DNA of 64,000 nucleotides from Eubacteriaceae bacterium (GTDB lineage: Bacteria > Bacillota > Clostridia > Oscillospirales > Acutalibacteraceae): contig JAETRQ010000005.1 in the NCBI GenBank assembly GCA_021770095.1, forward strand, positions 1 through 64,000, given 5' to 3'. The position numbers were made by a program, and so were the translations under genes. Under the pieces are notes generated by a model, which did no database searches, was not told the DNA's origin, and saw only the letters and a list, made by a program, of their open reading frames with translations. This document shows, piece by piece, positions 50,978 to 60,817 of the stretch (the first letter of the stretch is position 1; each line of letters starts with the position of its first letter).

Positions 50978-51057
50978 CTTATCACCTCAGATTGATTGTA
51001 TCAAATATATTGAATTTTTGCTATACATTTTAATTTGAATTTACGCAACTATTGGTT

Positions 51058-51094
51058 GCAAAAAGCAGGCAATGCCGTTAAGGATGCCTGCTTT
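51058..51094 (-). terminator. Terminator of the first PIG-L gene
   Basis: AAAGCAGGCA (51062-51071) pairs with TGCCTGCTTT (51085-51094); the minus strand continues with T residues. It lies 6 bp after the gene's stop. Confidence 0.75.
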
Positions 51095-51099
51095 ATATG

Positions 51100-52701
51100 T
51101 CAGTAACTTTTTTTATTGTTCCAATCCTGATATTTTATCCAGTTTTCATACTGTACCATATGGCGGTTATTTGCAATGGCATATGGTGATGACGGAAGAT
51201 AAACATCCACCAAACTGTTCTTTTTCTTATAGTTTGTATCATCCAGTTTTGGGTCAGGGTTATTTGCTTTTTTTGAATACCAGTTGCCGAAGTAGTAAAA
51301 TTCCTGATCACCTGAAAGTGATTTTGTCACAATATCGGTAACTTTTTTGCTTATGTTCTGATGTTGGATATGACCGTATTCGCCGTTTGGATTGTGGGTT
51401 GCAATCACTTTCCAGTGTTTATAATTGAGGATTAATTTTATATCTGCATCCATACCTTCGGAACAGGTACTCCATTCATCAACAGAATATTTGTATTTTC
51501 CATTCTCACTCCATGTATCTTTAATATCAGGATAAGACAAAATCAGGTATTTGTCATTTGACATATTCATAACTTTTTTGAGTTCTGATGCACGCTGGCT
51601 TTTATAACTGTTTGTCATCACAATGACAAGGTATCTAGCATTCATTAGATGTGAACCTCCCCAAAGTGTTTCATCATCGGGATGAGCCACAATCATAAGA
51701 TTGTCAACAGATGACAGGTTGAGTTTGTCCAGATCCTTGGTTGTGAGAAAACCTTTTGTCTTGGTTACCTTTAGCATATATTTTGCTGAGAATTTTCCGT
51801 CTTTTGTCTTTGCCGTGATTTCAAGATATTCTGTTGGGCGCAGTGCTGTTACAACGCCTTTTGCATCAACTTTAGCCTTAGTTTCATCCTTAACTGTCCA
51901 TACGATTTCCTGATTGGTTGCATCTTTAGGGAGAACGTTGGCATGCAGCTGGATTGTACTTCCGGTTTCAACACTCAATCCTTTTTTATCATTTATTTCT
52001 ATGCCTGTAGTTTTAACAAACGGTTTTTCTACCTTGATTTTTATTTCTCTGCTTTTTTCTGTTCCTTCAACTGAGACTGTGATGATAACATCACCCTCGC
52101 CAACACCTGTTACTACACCATTTTCATCAACTGTTGCAATTTTTTCATCAGATGATGCATATTGAATGTTTTTATAATCTGTGTTTTCAGGGATTAAACT
52201 TGTTTTTATTGATATTGTTTTTTTCAGCAATACTTTTGTTGCAGAAGGAACTGCGTTGATATACTTGAGTGCAATCTTTTCTTTAGGCACAACTTGGGCA
52301 GTATCGCTCCAGAAAGAGTAAATACGATGGCCTGAGAATTCTTTATATGTTCTTGCGCGAACATAATATGTTTCATTCGCTGTCAGTTCATCAACTGTAA
52401 TGTAAATTCCTGTTGATTCTTTTTGTATAACATCGGTATCAAAAGTTTCGGATAAAGATGCTTCAATCTGGTATCCGCTTGACACCTTGTTTTTTGCTAT
52501 GTCAACAGCAAATGCCTCAGTATATGGCGAAATGCTTATTATTTCTGCTTTTGGTGCAAAATAAAAATACAATCCACCCAATATAATGCAGAAAATAATT
52601 ATTATTACAGAAACAGTCAGTATGGCAATCCTTGTTTTTTTATTAAATTTCTGCACTTTTTGGTTATCTGTGTTTTCAGCTTGAATATTATTGTTATCCA
52701 A
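51100..52701 (-). CDS. Membrane-anchored PIG-L deacetylase with Big2 domains
   Basis: The 533-aa protein has an N-terminal membrane anchor (about 27-52), a fibronectin III-like segment (about 55-140), two bacterial Ig-like Big2 domains (about 145-315, NGVVTGVGEGDVIIT and KGVVTALRPTEYLEIT) and a C-terminal PIG-L domain with MIVAHPDDETLWGG and HNPNGEYGHIQH zinc motifs. PIG-L enzymes remove N-acetyl from sugars, so cell-surface or host glycan deacetylation is plausible. It is a paralog of the next gene. Confidence 0.83.
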   Translation of the reverse strand: MDNNNIQAENTDNQKVQKFNKKTRIAILTVSVIIIIFCIILGGLYFYFAPKAEIISISPYTEAFAVDIAKNKVSSGYQIEASLSETFDTDVIQKESTGIYITVDELTANETYYVRARTYKEFSGHRIYSFWSDTAQVVPKEKIALKYINAVPSATKVLLKKTISIKTSLIPENTDYKNIQYASSDEKIATVDENGVVTGVGEGDVIITVSVEGTEKSREIKIKVEKPFVKTTGIEINDKKGLSVETGSTIQLHANVLPKDATNQEIVWTVKDETKAKVDAKGVVTALRPTEYLEITAKTKDGKFSAKYMLKVTKTKGFLTTKDLDKLNLSSVDNLMIVAHPDDETLWGGSHLMNARYLVIVMTNSYKSQRASELKKVMNMSNDKYLILSYPDIKDTWSENGKYKYSVDEWSTCSEGMDADIKLILNYKHWKVIATHNPNGEYGHIQHQNISKKVTDIVTKSLSGDQEFYYFGNWYSKKANNPDPKLDDTNYKKKNSLVDVYLPSSPYAIANNRHMVQYENWIKYQDWNNKKSY

Positions 52702-52730
52702 AATTTTATTTCCTTGTTTAGTCTCTTTGT

Positions 52731-54629
52731 TTATTGTTTTTTCAATTCATCCCATTGATTTGCAGGAATCCAGTTTTCGTACTGTACCATATGGCGGTTA
52801 TTTGCAATGGCATATGGTGATGACGGAACATAAATTTCAACTATTCTATCTTTTGCAGCATAATCATTTTTACTTAATTTTTCTTCAGGGTTTATTTCAT
52901 TCTTTTGGTAGAAATTACCAAAATAGAAAAATCCTTGGTCATCATTAATGTTGTTTTGTGCGAGCGAAGTTACGATATTACTGGTTGATTTGTGGTGGTA
53001 ATGTCCGTATTCGCCGTTTGGATTATGGGTAACTATTGTATCCCATTCTTTGTAGTTGAGTATTAATTCAAGATCTTTTTGAATTCCTGTACGGCAGGTT
53101 GACCATGTATCGACAGAATATTTATAATTATTGTTTTCATCATACCATGTGTTTTTTAAATCAGGATAGGACATAATTATATATTTGTCATTTGTCTGTT
53201 TCATAACCTGCTGGAATTCTGATTTCCTTTGCTCTTTATAACTATTTGTCAGTACTACGACAAAATAATTATCTTTTATCAGATGAGCACCGCCCCAGAG
53301 TGTTTCATCATCAGGGTGAGCTACAATCATGAGATTGTTGACAGATGAAAGATTCAGTTTGTCTAAATCTGATTTGGTAAGATAACCTGTATTTGCAGTT
53401 ATCTTGAGTTCGTAACTGTCAATAAATCCGCCGTCATTGCTTGTTGCGGTAATTAAAACATATTCAGTTGGTCTTATTGCTGTTACAATTCCATTGGCAT
53501 CAACAGTTGCTTTGGTTTTATCACTTGTTTTCCACGTGATACTTTTATCTACTGCATTTGAAGGACTTACCTGTGCATGCAGTTTTATTTTTCGTCCCTT
53601 TTCAACGGTTTGTCCTTTTGGGTCGGTTATGCTGATTGATTTTACTGACACCTGTGAAAGGTTAACGGTCTTTGCACTGCTGAATTCAGAATAATATCTT
53701 TTGCCGTCAACAACTTTTCTGCTTCTGATTCTGACATAATATGTTGCACCTGACTTTAATTTTGATACGGTTTTGCTTGTGCTGTCAGTTCCGTCAATAT
53801 AGAGATATGTGCAGTTGTTTGATGGAAATCGTTTGTCTGTACTGTACTGGAGCTGATAACCTTGTGCGGTGCTTTCTTTCCGCCATGTTACGTTGAATGA
53901 AGTGGTGAATGCGGTTGTATAGGTAATGTAAGTTGGATTTGCTTCATTCCTGTGCCTTGTTGCGATTGATTTAATATTGCTCCATGCAGAATAATAATTT
54001 TGACCGCTGACGGTTCTGTATGTTCTGATTCTGACATAATATGTTCGGTTTGACATACATCCTGCTATTTGTTTTGCTGTAACAGTTGAGCCGTTAACAG
54101 TAGTTGTTTTTGTACCGCCTGATGGGAACTTGCTGCTTGTACTGTGCTGAATTTGATACCCTGTTGCATTTGCAACTTGCTTCCATGCAAGATAATATCC
54201 GCCTGGTCGGCCTGAAAGACTTGTGATTGTTGTGTCAGCCGCTTCATTTCTGTGTCTTGTTGCAACCGGTTTTGCACTGCTCCATGCCGAGAATTGCTTT
54301 TTATTATTAACATTTTTATATGTTCTCAGTCTAACGTAGTATGTTCTGTTTGACATACATCCTGTAACTGTTTTACCGTAACAGTCAGGATTTGCAATAT
54401 CAATCAGTTTGTATCCTCCGTTTGGGAACTTGTTGCTGGTACTGTACTGTATCTGATAACCGTTAATATTGGATTTTCGTTTCCAGCTTACAGCAAATCC
54501 GCCCGGTTTGCCTGCTAAGGCATTAATATTTACCGACGGTATGTTTGATGCTGCAAATATAGTACTTGAAAAACCTGTGCCGGTTATTAAGATGATAATT
54601 GCAAGAAAGACTGATATTGTTTTTTTCAT
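52731..54629 (-). CDS. Secreted PIG-L deacetylase with three FnIII-like repeats
   Basis: The 632-aa protein has a signal peptide (KTISVFLAIIILITGTGFSS), three fibronectin III-like repeats (about 30-330, each with GYQIQYST-type and RTYYVR-type strands), one Big2 domain (about 335-405) and a PIG-L domain with MIVAHPDDETLWGG and HNPNGEYGHYHH. The last about 220 residues closely match the neighbour gene, whose end shares SSPYAIANNRHMVQYENWI, so the pair arose by duplication. It precedes the paralog by 29 bp. Confidence 0.85.
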   Translation of the reverse strand: MKKTISVFLAIIILITGTGFSSTIFAASNIPSVNINALAGKPGGFAVSWKRKSNINGYQIQYSTSNKFPNGGYKLIDIANPDCYGKTVTGCMSNRTYYVRLRTYKNVNNKKQFSAWSSAKPVATRHRNEAADTTITSLSGRPGGYYLAWKQVANATGYQIQHSTSSKFPSGGTKTTTVNGSTVTAKQIAGCMSNRTYYVRIRTYRTVSGQNYYSAWSNIKSIATRHRNEANPTYITYTTAFTTSFNVTWRKESTAQGYQLQYSTDKRFPSNNCTYLYIDGTDSTSKTVSKLKSGATYYVRIRSRKVVDGKRYYSEFSSAKTVNLSQVSVKSISITDPKGQTVEKGRKIKLHAQVSPSNAVDKSITWKTSDKTKATVDANGIVTAIRPTEYVLITATSNDGGFIDSYELKITANTGYLTKSDLDKLNLSSVNNLMIVAHPDDETLWGGAHLIKDNYFVVVLTNSYKEQRKSEFQQVMKQTNDKYIIMSYPDLKNTWYDENNNYKYSVDTWSTCRTGIQKDLELILNYKEWDTIVTHNPNGEYGHYHHKSTSNIVTSLAQNNINDDQGFFYFGNFYQKNEINPEEKLSKNDYAAKDRIVEIYVPSSPYAIANNRHMVQYENWIPANQWDELKKQ

Positions 54630-54770
54630 TCGTTATGCACCTGATTTCAAACTATAATTTTGTAATAATACCACAACTGAGCTATATTGTGTATCACAGT
54701 TAAATTATATCAAAGTTAATATTGGTTGTAAACAACACATTATTGGTATTTTTGTAAATTTTCTTGAAAC

Positions 54771-55823
54771 TTATAATAAAGAGAATCTGAATTCCGTAAC
54801 GGTTCGGAATTCTTTATTTGCTTCAACATATACAAACGGGAAGTTTGAATGATTAACAGAATCAGGATAGAACTGTGTTTCCAATGCAACACCGCGTCGG
54901 TAGGATACGGGTGCGTTTTCTTTTCCTGCTGTTGCATTTTTATTCAGCCATCCGCCGCAGTAAACCTGAATTCCGGGCAAGTCGGTATATACTTCCATTT
55001 TTCTTCCCGATGCTTCGTCGGCAAGAATACACGCTTGTTCCAGTTTGCCGATTTCTTTGTTGCGCAGACAGAAATTATTGTCGTATCCTATTCCGTCAAT
55101 AATTGCTCTGAACGGTTCGTCAATTCTGTCTCCTATTTTATGCATTTCGGTGAAGTCCATCATAGTTCCTTTTACTTCGCCGAGTTCACCTGTAGGAAGC
55201 TGGTCTTCATCTGTTTCCGTAAAGTAATCTGCATTTATTTTCAGCAGATGTTCCTCAACCGTTTTTTCTCCATTGCAGGATAAATTGAAATAAGAATGGT
55301 TTGTAGGATTGGCAATTGTCTTTTTGTCTGACAGGACAGTATATTCGAGTCGGAGTACATTATCATCAGTGAAGGTGTATTTTACTTTCAGTGTAAAGTT
55401 GCCCGGGAAACCATCCTGCATATCCGGTGAAAAGAAAGAGAACGTAACGCTGTTATCCGTGCTTTCCTCAACATTCCACAAATTAAAACTGAATCTTCCG
55501 CCTCCGTGGAGAGTCCAACTGCCTTGGTTGTTCGGTGTGTTGTATGTTTTTCCGTCAAGTTCAAATTTTGCATCTCTGATTCGGTTTGCATATCTTCCCA
55601 CAACAAGTCCCTGATAACCCAAATCAGGGTCAGCATAATACTTCGGCTCGTCAAAACCGAGTACAACATCACCCAAAACACCGTTTTTATCAGGTACATT
55701 GATTGACTGAATACCTGCACCGAATGTCATCAGAGAGACAGAAGCACCGTTTTTGTTTTTTATTGTATAAAGTTCCACTTCTTTGTCATTAAACTTACCG
55801 AAAACTGATTTTGTGATATTCAT
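54771..55823 (-). CDS. galM: Aldose 1-epimerase (mutarotase)
   Basis: The 350-aa GalM interconverts alpha and beta forms of aldoses. Catalytic histidines are in the GLVVGRYANRIRDAKF region and NPTNHSYFNLS; ALETQFYPDSVNH holds the catalytic glutamate. TAGGAG precedes the ATG at 55823. It stands alone on the minus strand, back to back with the FHA-FtsW-PBP operon. Confidence 0.92.
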   Translation of the reverse strand: MNITKSVFGKFNDKEVELYTIKNKNGASVSLMTFGAGIQSINVPDKNGVLGDVVLGFDEPKYYADPDLGYQGLVVGRYANRIRDAKFELDGKTYNTPNNQGSWTLHGGGRFSFNLWNVEESTDNSVTFSFFSPDMQDGFPGNFTLKVKYTFTDDNVLRLEYTVLSDKKTIANPTNHSYFNLSCNGEKTVEEHLLKINADYFTETDEDQLPTGELGEVKGTMMDFTEMHKIGDRIDEPFRAIIDGIGYDNNFCLRNKEIGKLEQACILADEASGRKMEVYTDLPGIQVYCGGWLNKNATAGKENAPVSYRRGVALETQFYPDSVNHSNFPFVYVEANKEFRTVTEFRFSLL

Positions 55824-55967
55824 ATCATTACTCCTAAAGTCAAAATTGTTTATAAATTAACAATTTTAAGTATAAGATAAAATGTAAACAAATTCAATAC
55901 CTTCTTGACTTTTATTCGTGTTCTAATGTATCTTATTAATATAAAATTATTCAAAGGAGTGACAGGA

Positions 55968-56726
55968 TTGGATAATATCAATGTGTTTTTAACAGGTACT
56001 CTGCGATATATACTTCCGATACTTGCAGTGATAATTGTTGCTGTCTGTGTGATTTCTTTATTCAGAAACAGACCGAGACTGCACAAACTTGCTCAGTTGG
56101 TTGATCAGAACAATGGTTCAATAATAGATATTGACAGATGGGAAACCTCAATAGGCAAAAGCAAATCGAACGATGTTGTGCTTCCTATGCCGGATATTTC
56201 ACGTTTCCACGCTGTTATTGCCAAAAAGAGAAAAGATTGGATTATAACAGACACATTTTCAAAAACAGGCATAGAGGTTAATGGTGAAAAGGTTGACGGC
56301 AGTATGGTTATTACCGACGGCGATATAATCAATATCGGCTCAATACCGCTCAAATTCCTTTGTGCTGAAGCACTTTCAAATGAAATGAAAACGCAAATGA
56401 GAACTGAGGCGAAAGAAATGAATGTACAAAGTAACAATATTGCATACGCTGTTTTGGTAGATGTTAAGACACACAGACCTGTTTATCTCAGGAGCAAAGA
56501 TGTTCTTATCGGCAGAGGGGATGAATGTGATATTCAAATCAAACTTGATACGGTCAGCACAGAGCATGCAAGGATTCATATGACAACGCACGGATGGGCT
56601 TTGTCAGATTTGAACAGCCATAACGGGACAAAACTTAACGGCAGATTTATTTCGCAGCCGCAGTTGATTTTTGATGAAGATATGGTTACTTTCGGTGACA
56701 GAGTATTTATTTTCTATGAAAAATAA
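55968..56726 (+). CDS. Membrane protein with two FHA domains
   Basis: The 252-aa protein has one N-terminal span (LRYILPILAVIIVAVCVISL) and two forkhead-associated domains (about 60-130 with ISRFHAVI; 180-250 with VSTEHARIHM and LNSHNGTKLNG), which bind phosphothreonine. The TTG at 55968 has AAAGGAG 8 nt before it and is taken as start; the frame upstream to 55905 lacks such a site. It heads an operon with FtsW-like and PBP genes, suggesting Ser/Thr-kinase control of wall synthesis. Confidence 0.82.
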   Translation: MDNINVFLTGTLRYILPILAVIIVAVCVISLFRNRPRLHKLAQLVDQNNGSIIDIDRWETSIGKSKSNDVVLPMPDISRFHAVIAKKRKDWIITDTFSKTGIEVNGEKVDGSMVITDGDIINIGSIPLKFLCAEALSNEMKTQMRTEAKEMNVQSNNIAYAVLVDVKTHRPVYLRSKDVLIGRGDECDIQIKLDTVSTEHARIHMTTHGWALSDLNSHNGTKLNGRFISQPQLIFDEDMVTFGDRVFIFYEK

Positions 56727-56738
56727 GGAGTTTGAATT

Positions 56739-58019
56739 ATGGCAAAAAATAAGGTTAAAAATAAACCGAAAAAAATACCCCATATTAAGCCGATAAATAA
56801 TTTTGCTCTTCTTTTTGTATTGACATTGTTCCAGCTCTTTACAGGTTACAGTGCTGCTGTTGCAGACGGAGAATTTGCGAGCAAAGTCATGTTATCTTCG
56901 GGAATATTTATTGCACTTGAATGGGTTTATGTTACCGTGTTTTATACCGTGCTGCACAGAAGAAATTTTGAACTTGAGTTCATTGCTTTTTTTCTTACGG
57001 GTGTAGGATTGACAGTGATAGGTTCTGTTGATCCAGATGCTTGTTTTAAACAATTAATGATTGCTGTGGCAGGTATTATCGGTTATACCGTTCTGGTATT
57101 TATCCTCGGTGATGTTGATTTGTGTATGAAATTGCGTCTGCCTGTAGCAATTGCGGCACTCTTTCTGCTTGCACTCAATCTCATTATCGGTCAGGTTAAG
57201 CATGGTGCGCAAAACTGGATTACGATTGGCGGTGTTACTGTTCAGCCGTCTGAATTTGTCAAGGTGGCATTTATTTTTGTCGGTGCGGCAACTTTGGAAA
57301 AAATACAGACATCCAAAAATATTATCAGGTATATTGCATTTTCTGTGGTTTGCGTCGGCACATTGATTTTAATACGTGACTTCGGTACAGCACTTATCTT
57401 TTTTATCACTTTTCTTATCATAGCATTTATGAATTCGGGTGATTTTAAAACAATCGGTCTTGCTGTTTCTGCGGCAGGACTCGGCGGTGCAATTGTAATC
57501 AAATATAAATCTTATGTAACAAAGCGTTTTGCAATTTACCGCCATGTGTGGGAAGATCCTTATGACAAAGGTTATCAGCAGGTGCATATTCTGACAGGTA
57601 TGGCATCGGGCGGATTGCTTGGTCTCGGTATCGGCAATGGCAGTATCAGGCATTATTTTGATAATTATCTGACAACAACGGATGATATATTCGGTATTAT
57701 TTGTGAAGAGTGGGGATTTTTGTTCGGAATTGTATTAGTGCTTTCATTTGTTGCAATTGCCGTGTCAGCACTGGTTAATTCCATTGCGGCAAGATCTGCC
57801 TTTTATTCTATTTCAGCAGTAGCAGGTGCAGGTATGCTTTTGTTCCAGACCGCACTCAATATTTTTGGTATAACAGATGTTTTGCCGCTGACAGGTGTAA
57901 CACTGCCTTTTGTCAGTCAGGGCGGCAGTTCCATGATCAGCTGCTGGGCAATTCTTGCATTTATCAAGGCGTCTGATGTGCGTACCTATAATTATCTTGG
58001 AGGTGTACGCAGGAAATGA
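56739..58019 (+). CDS. FtsW/RodA/SpoVE-family peptidoglycan glycosyltransferase
   Basis: The 426-aa SEDS protein has about ten membrane spans and the conserved NWITIGGVTVQPSEFVKVAF, RDFGTALIF, and TGVTLPFVSQGGSSM motifs. SEDS proteins polymerise lipid II together with a class B PBP, encoded next. It overlaps that PBP gene by 4 nt. Whether it serves division, elongation or sporulation cannot be decided here. Confidence 0.9.
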   Translation: MAKNKVKNKPKKIPHIKPINNFALLFVLTLFQLFTGYSAAVADGEFASKVMLSSGIFIALEWVYVTVFYTVLHRRNFELEFIAFFLTGVGLTVIGSVDPDACFKQLMIAVAGIIGYTVLVFILGDVDLCMKLRLPVAIAALFLLALNLIIGQVKHGAQNWITIGGVTVQPSEFVKVAFIFVGAATLEKIQTSKNIIRYIAFSVVCVGTLILIRDFGTALIFFITFLIIAFMNSGDFKTIGLAVSAAGLGGAIVIKYKSYVTKRFAIYRHVWEDPYDKGYQQVHILTGMASGGLLGLGIGNGSIRHYFDNYLTTTDDIFGIICEEWGFLFGIVLVLSFVAIAVSALVNSIAARSAFYSISAVAGAGMLLFQTALNIFGITDVLPLTGVTLPFVSQGGSSMISCWAILAFIKASDVRTYNYLGGVRRK

Positions 58020-59401
58020 AGATGATAACACGAAGAGGATTATTTCTCCTTATACTTGTAATTGCATTCTTGGGTGGACTTGGATTTTTAACATACAGTT
58101 TTATTACAGAAGGCCATGATTGGGCAATGCAGCCGTACAATAGTAAAGTTTATTATAATGGTGAACTTGTCGGTGCCGGCAAGATAACAGACTGCAACGG
58201 AAGAAGCCTTGCCGAAACGGTTGACGGCAGACGTGAATATAATGATTCCGAAACAACAAGAAAATCTACGCTCCATGTTGTCGGGGATACAAAAGGCTTT
58301 ATTTCAACGGGTATCCAGAATGTGTATGAATCAAAATTAACAGGATATAATGCACTCACAGGTATTTACAGCCTTACGAACGGTAAGACTAATGATATGG
58401 AACTCACAATTGACGCAGATATTTGTGATGTTGCATACAATGCTTTATCAGATTACAAAGCAGGCTGTGTCGGTGTTGTAAACTATAAAACAGGTGATAT
58501 TGTTTGTGCAGTATCAACCCCGAGTTATGATGTGCAGAATAAACCGAATGATATAGATACAAACAAGAGATATGAGGGTGCATATATCAACAGATTTTTG
58601 ACCGGTTTGTATACGCCCGGTTCAACATTCAAAATTGTGACATCCATCTGTGCATTGGAAAATATACCGGATATTCAGCAGCGTACCTTTGTTTGTGAGG
58701 GTGAGTATGATCCTGGTAAGGGTACACCGATTGAATGTAATGCTTATCATGGAAAAATCACTTTTGAACAGGCACTGGCAAAATCCTGCAATTCTGCTTT
58801 TGCACAGATTGCAATTGAACTCGGACCTGAAAAACTCGCCAAAACAGCACAGCAGCTGGGTATTACTTCTCCTGTATATGTCAGCGGTGACATCAGTTCA
58901 TCAACAGGAAGATTTTTCCTTGAACAAGGTGATGCCGATGATTATGTCGGCTGGACAGGAATTGGTCAGGGCGATACGCTTGTTTCCCCGATTGCGATGC
59001 TCAGATTGGTCAGTGCAGTAGCAAATGACGGAAAAACCGTTTCCTACAATCTTGTTAATTCGTTTGCAAATAAGGCAGGGAAGGCACTTGATCTCGGGTT
59101 TACACGCAGGGAAACACAGTTGATTAGTTCTCAAACTGCTTCAACAATGAAAACACTTTTAAGAAATAATGTAAAAGAACAGTACGGCGATTATAATTTT
59201 GATGGTCTTAATCTCTGCGCAAAGTCAGGAACGGCACAGATTGACAGCAATACAAATCATAATACAGCATGGTTTGTGGGATTTATGGATGATGACAAAA
59301 ATCCTTATGCCTTTGTTGTTCTTGTTGAATACGGCGGTTCAGGTTCTCAGAATGCAGGACCTATTGCGAACAAGGTGCTTCAGGCAATTGTTAATAAGTA
59401 G
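58016..59401 (+). CDS. Penicillin-binding protein (transpeptidase, class B-like)
   Basis: The 461-aa protein has an N-terminal span and a transpeptidase domain with STFKIVTS (SxxK, about 203), SCNSAF (SxN, about 256) and KSGTAQ (KTG-type, about 402), all present. It lacks a large N-terminal dimerisation domain, resembling PbpA partners of FtsW-like proteins in FHA operons. Its role is peptide cross-linking with the upstream SEDS protein. Confidence 0.9.
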   Translation: MKMITRRGLFLLILVIAFLGGLGFLTYSFITEGHDWAMQPYNSKVYYNGELVGAGKITDCNGRSLAETVDGRREYNDSETTRKSTLHVVGDTKGFISTGIQNVYESKLTGYNALTGIYSLTNGKTNDMELTIDADICDVAYNALSDYKAGCVGVVNYKTGDIVCAVSTPSYDVQNKPNDIDTNKRYEGAYINRFLTGLYTPGSTFKIVTSICALENIPDIQQRTFVCEGEYDPGKGTPIECNAYHGKITFEQALAKSCNSAFAQIAIELGPEKLAKTAQQLGITSPVYVSGDISSSTGRFFLEQGDADDYVGWTGIGQGDTLVSPIAMLRLVSAVANDGKTVSYNLVNSFANKAGKALDLGFTRRETQLISSQTASTMKTLLRNNVKEQYGDYNFDGLNLCAKSGTAQIDSNTNHNTAWFVGFMDDDKNPYAFVVLVEYGGSGSQNAGPIANKVLQAIVNK

Positions 59402-59601
59402 GCAAGAATAGAAATCCGAACTTGCCCAAAGCACCGTATTAAAGCGAATTTGTGAAGTTTTCTATGTTGCCTTGCGTCAGCAAGGCTTCCATCTCAAAAA
59501 TCAAAATTCATCTTTAATCCATTGATTTTACTATTGAAAATGAAAAAGAAAAAGCACTGCTAATCTCAGTTGATACAGGAGATTTTGATGCTCAGGTCTC
59601 A

Positions 59602-60786
59602 ATGGAGGAGCTGGAAGAACTCACCAAAACAGCAGGTGGTAATCCTGTTGCCAATATGGTGCAGAAACGCAGTGCTGTCGAGGGTGCAACCTTTGTCGGT
59701 AAAGGACGGCTTGAGGAAATAAACGAATTCTGCAAGAATAATGATATTGATGTTATTATTGCAGACAATGAATTGACACCTGTGCAAGTCAGGAATATTG
59801 AGAATGCAACTGATGTGAGAGTTGTGGACAGAACAACTTTAATTCTTGATATCTTCGCAGGCAGAGCCAAGTCGAAAGAAGGCAAACTGCAGGTTGAACT
59901 TGCTCAGCTGAAATATGCCTTGCCAAGATTAACGGGTAAAGGTACAAGCCTTTCGCGTCTTGGCGGCGGTATCGGTACACGCGGACCCGGTGAAACAAAG
60001 CTGGAGACGGATAAACGTCATATCAGACGTAAAATTCAATATATCAAAGAAGAACTTGCGGACGTTGAAAAGCGCAGGGATATGCAGCACAAACGCAGAA
60101 AAAAGAATGGTGTAAGTGTGATTGCGATTGTCGGTTATACAAATGCAGGCAAGTCCACGCTTATGAACCGATTGACAGATGCAGGCGTTTTGCAGGAAGA
60201 TAAATTGTTTGCAACGCTTGATCCAACAGCGAGGAAGTTGTATTTGCCCGATGGTCAGCAGGTGATGATTGTTGATACGGTTGGCTTTATCAGCCGTTTG
60301 CCTCATCAATTGATAGATGCTTTTCGTTCAACTCTTGAGGAGGCAACTTATGCCGATGTTATTCTCAATGTCAGTGACGCCTCAAGCGAGCAGTGTCATA
60401 ACCATATCATGACTACAAACAATATTCTTTCATCTCTTTTCAGCAACGGCCGTATTGATGTACCCGTAATAAATGTTTTTAACAAATGTGATATTGCACA
60501 GGATTTAGAAAGTGTCACTTACCCGTATTCTGCCGGTAATACCTGTGTCAGAATCAGTGCAAAAACCGGTGAAGGTATTGATAATCTGCTTGCTGCAATT
60601 CAGTCCTCTCTTCCGCAGACAAGAAAGAGAGTAAACCTTCTTATTCCGTTTGATAAAGGTGCAATAGCGGCGAAAATCAGAACGGATGGTGTAATCCACA
60701 GTGAAGAATATCTTGCACAGGGATTATTTCTTGATGCAACTGTTGAAATTTCATATTTAAAGACTTTAAAAGATTATATTATGTAA
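59602..60786 (+). CDS. hflX: HflX-family ribosome-associated GTPase
   Basis: From the ATG at 59602 the protein has 394 aa: HflX N-domain (SAVEGATFVGKGRLEEI, RGPGETKLETDKRHI) and G domain with G1 VGYTNAGKST (about 177), G3 DTVGFISRLP and NKCD. It acts on stalled or damaged ribosomes. The same frame continues upstream without a stop to 59518 and encodes a family-like segment (KEKALLISVDTGDFDAQVS) but no ATG, GTG or TTG. The 59602 ATG has no ribosome site, so the true start is uncertain (ATT near 59521 is possible). Confidence 0.85.
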   Translation: MEELEELTKTAGGNPVANMVQKRSAVEGATFVGKGRLEEINEFCKNNDIDVIIADNELTPVQVRNIENATDVRVVDRTTLILDIFAGRAKSKEGKLQVELAQLKYALPRLTGKGTSLSRLGGGIGTRGPGETKLETDKRHIRRKIQYIKEELADVEKRRDMQHKRRKKNGVSVIAIVGYTNAGKSTLMNRLTDAGVLQEDKLFATLDPTARKLYLPDGQQVMIVDTVGFISRLPHQLIDAFRSTLEEATYADVILNVSDASSEQCHNHIMTTNNILSSLFSNGRIDVPVINVFNKCDIAQDLESVTYPYSAGNTCVRISAKTGEGIDNLLAAIQSSLPQTRKRVNLLIPFDKGAIAAKIRTDGVIHSEEYLAQGLFLDATVEISYLKTLKDYIM

Positions 60787-60817
60787 AAATAAATCATAGA
60801 ATTACTTAGGTGATTTT

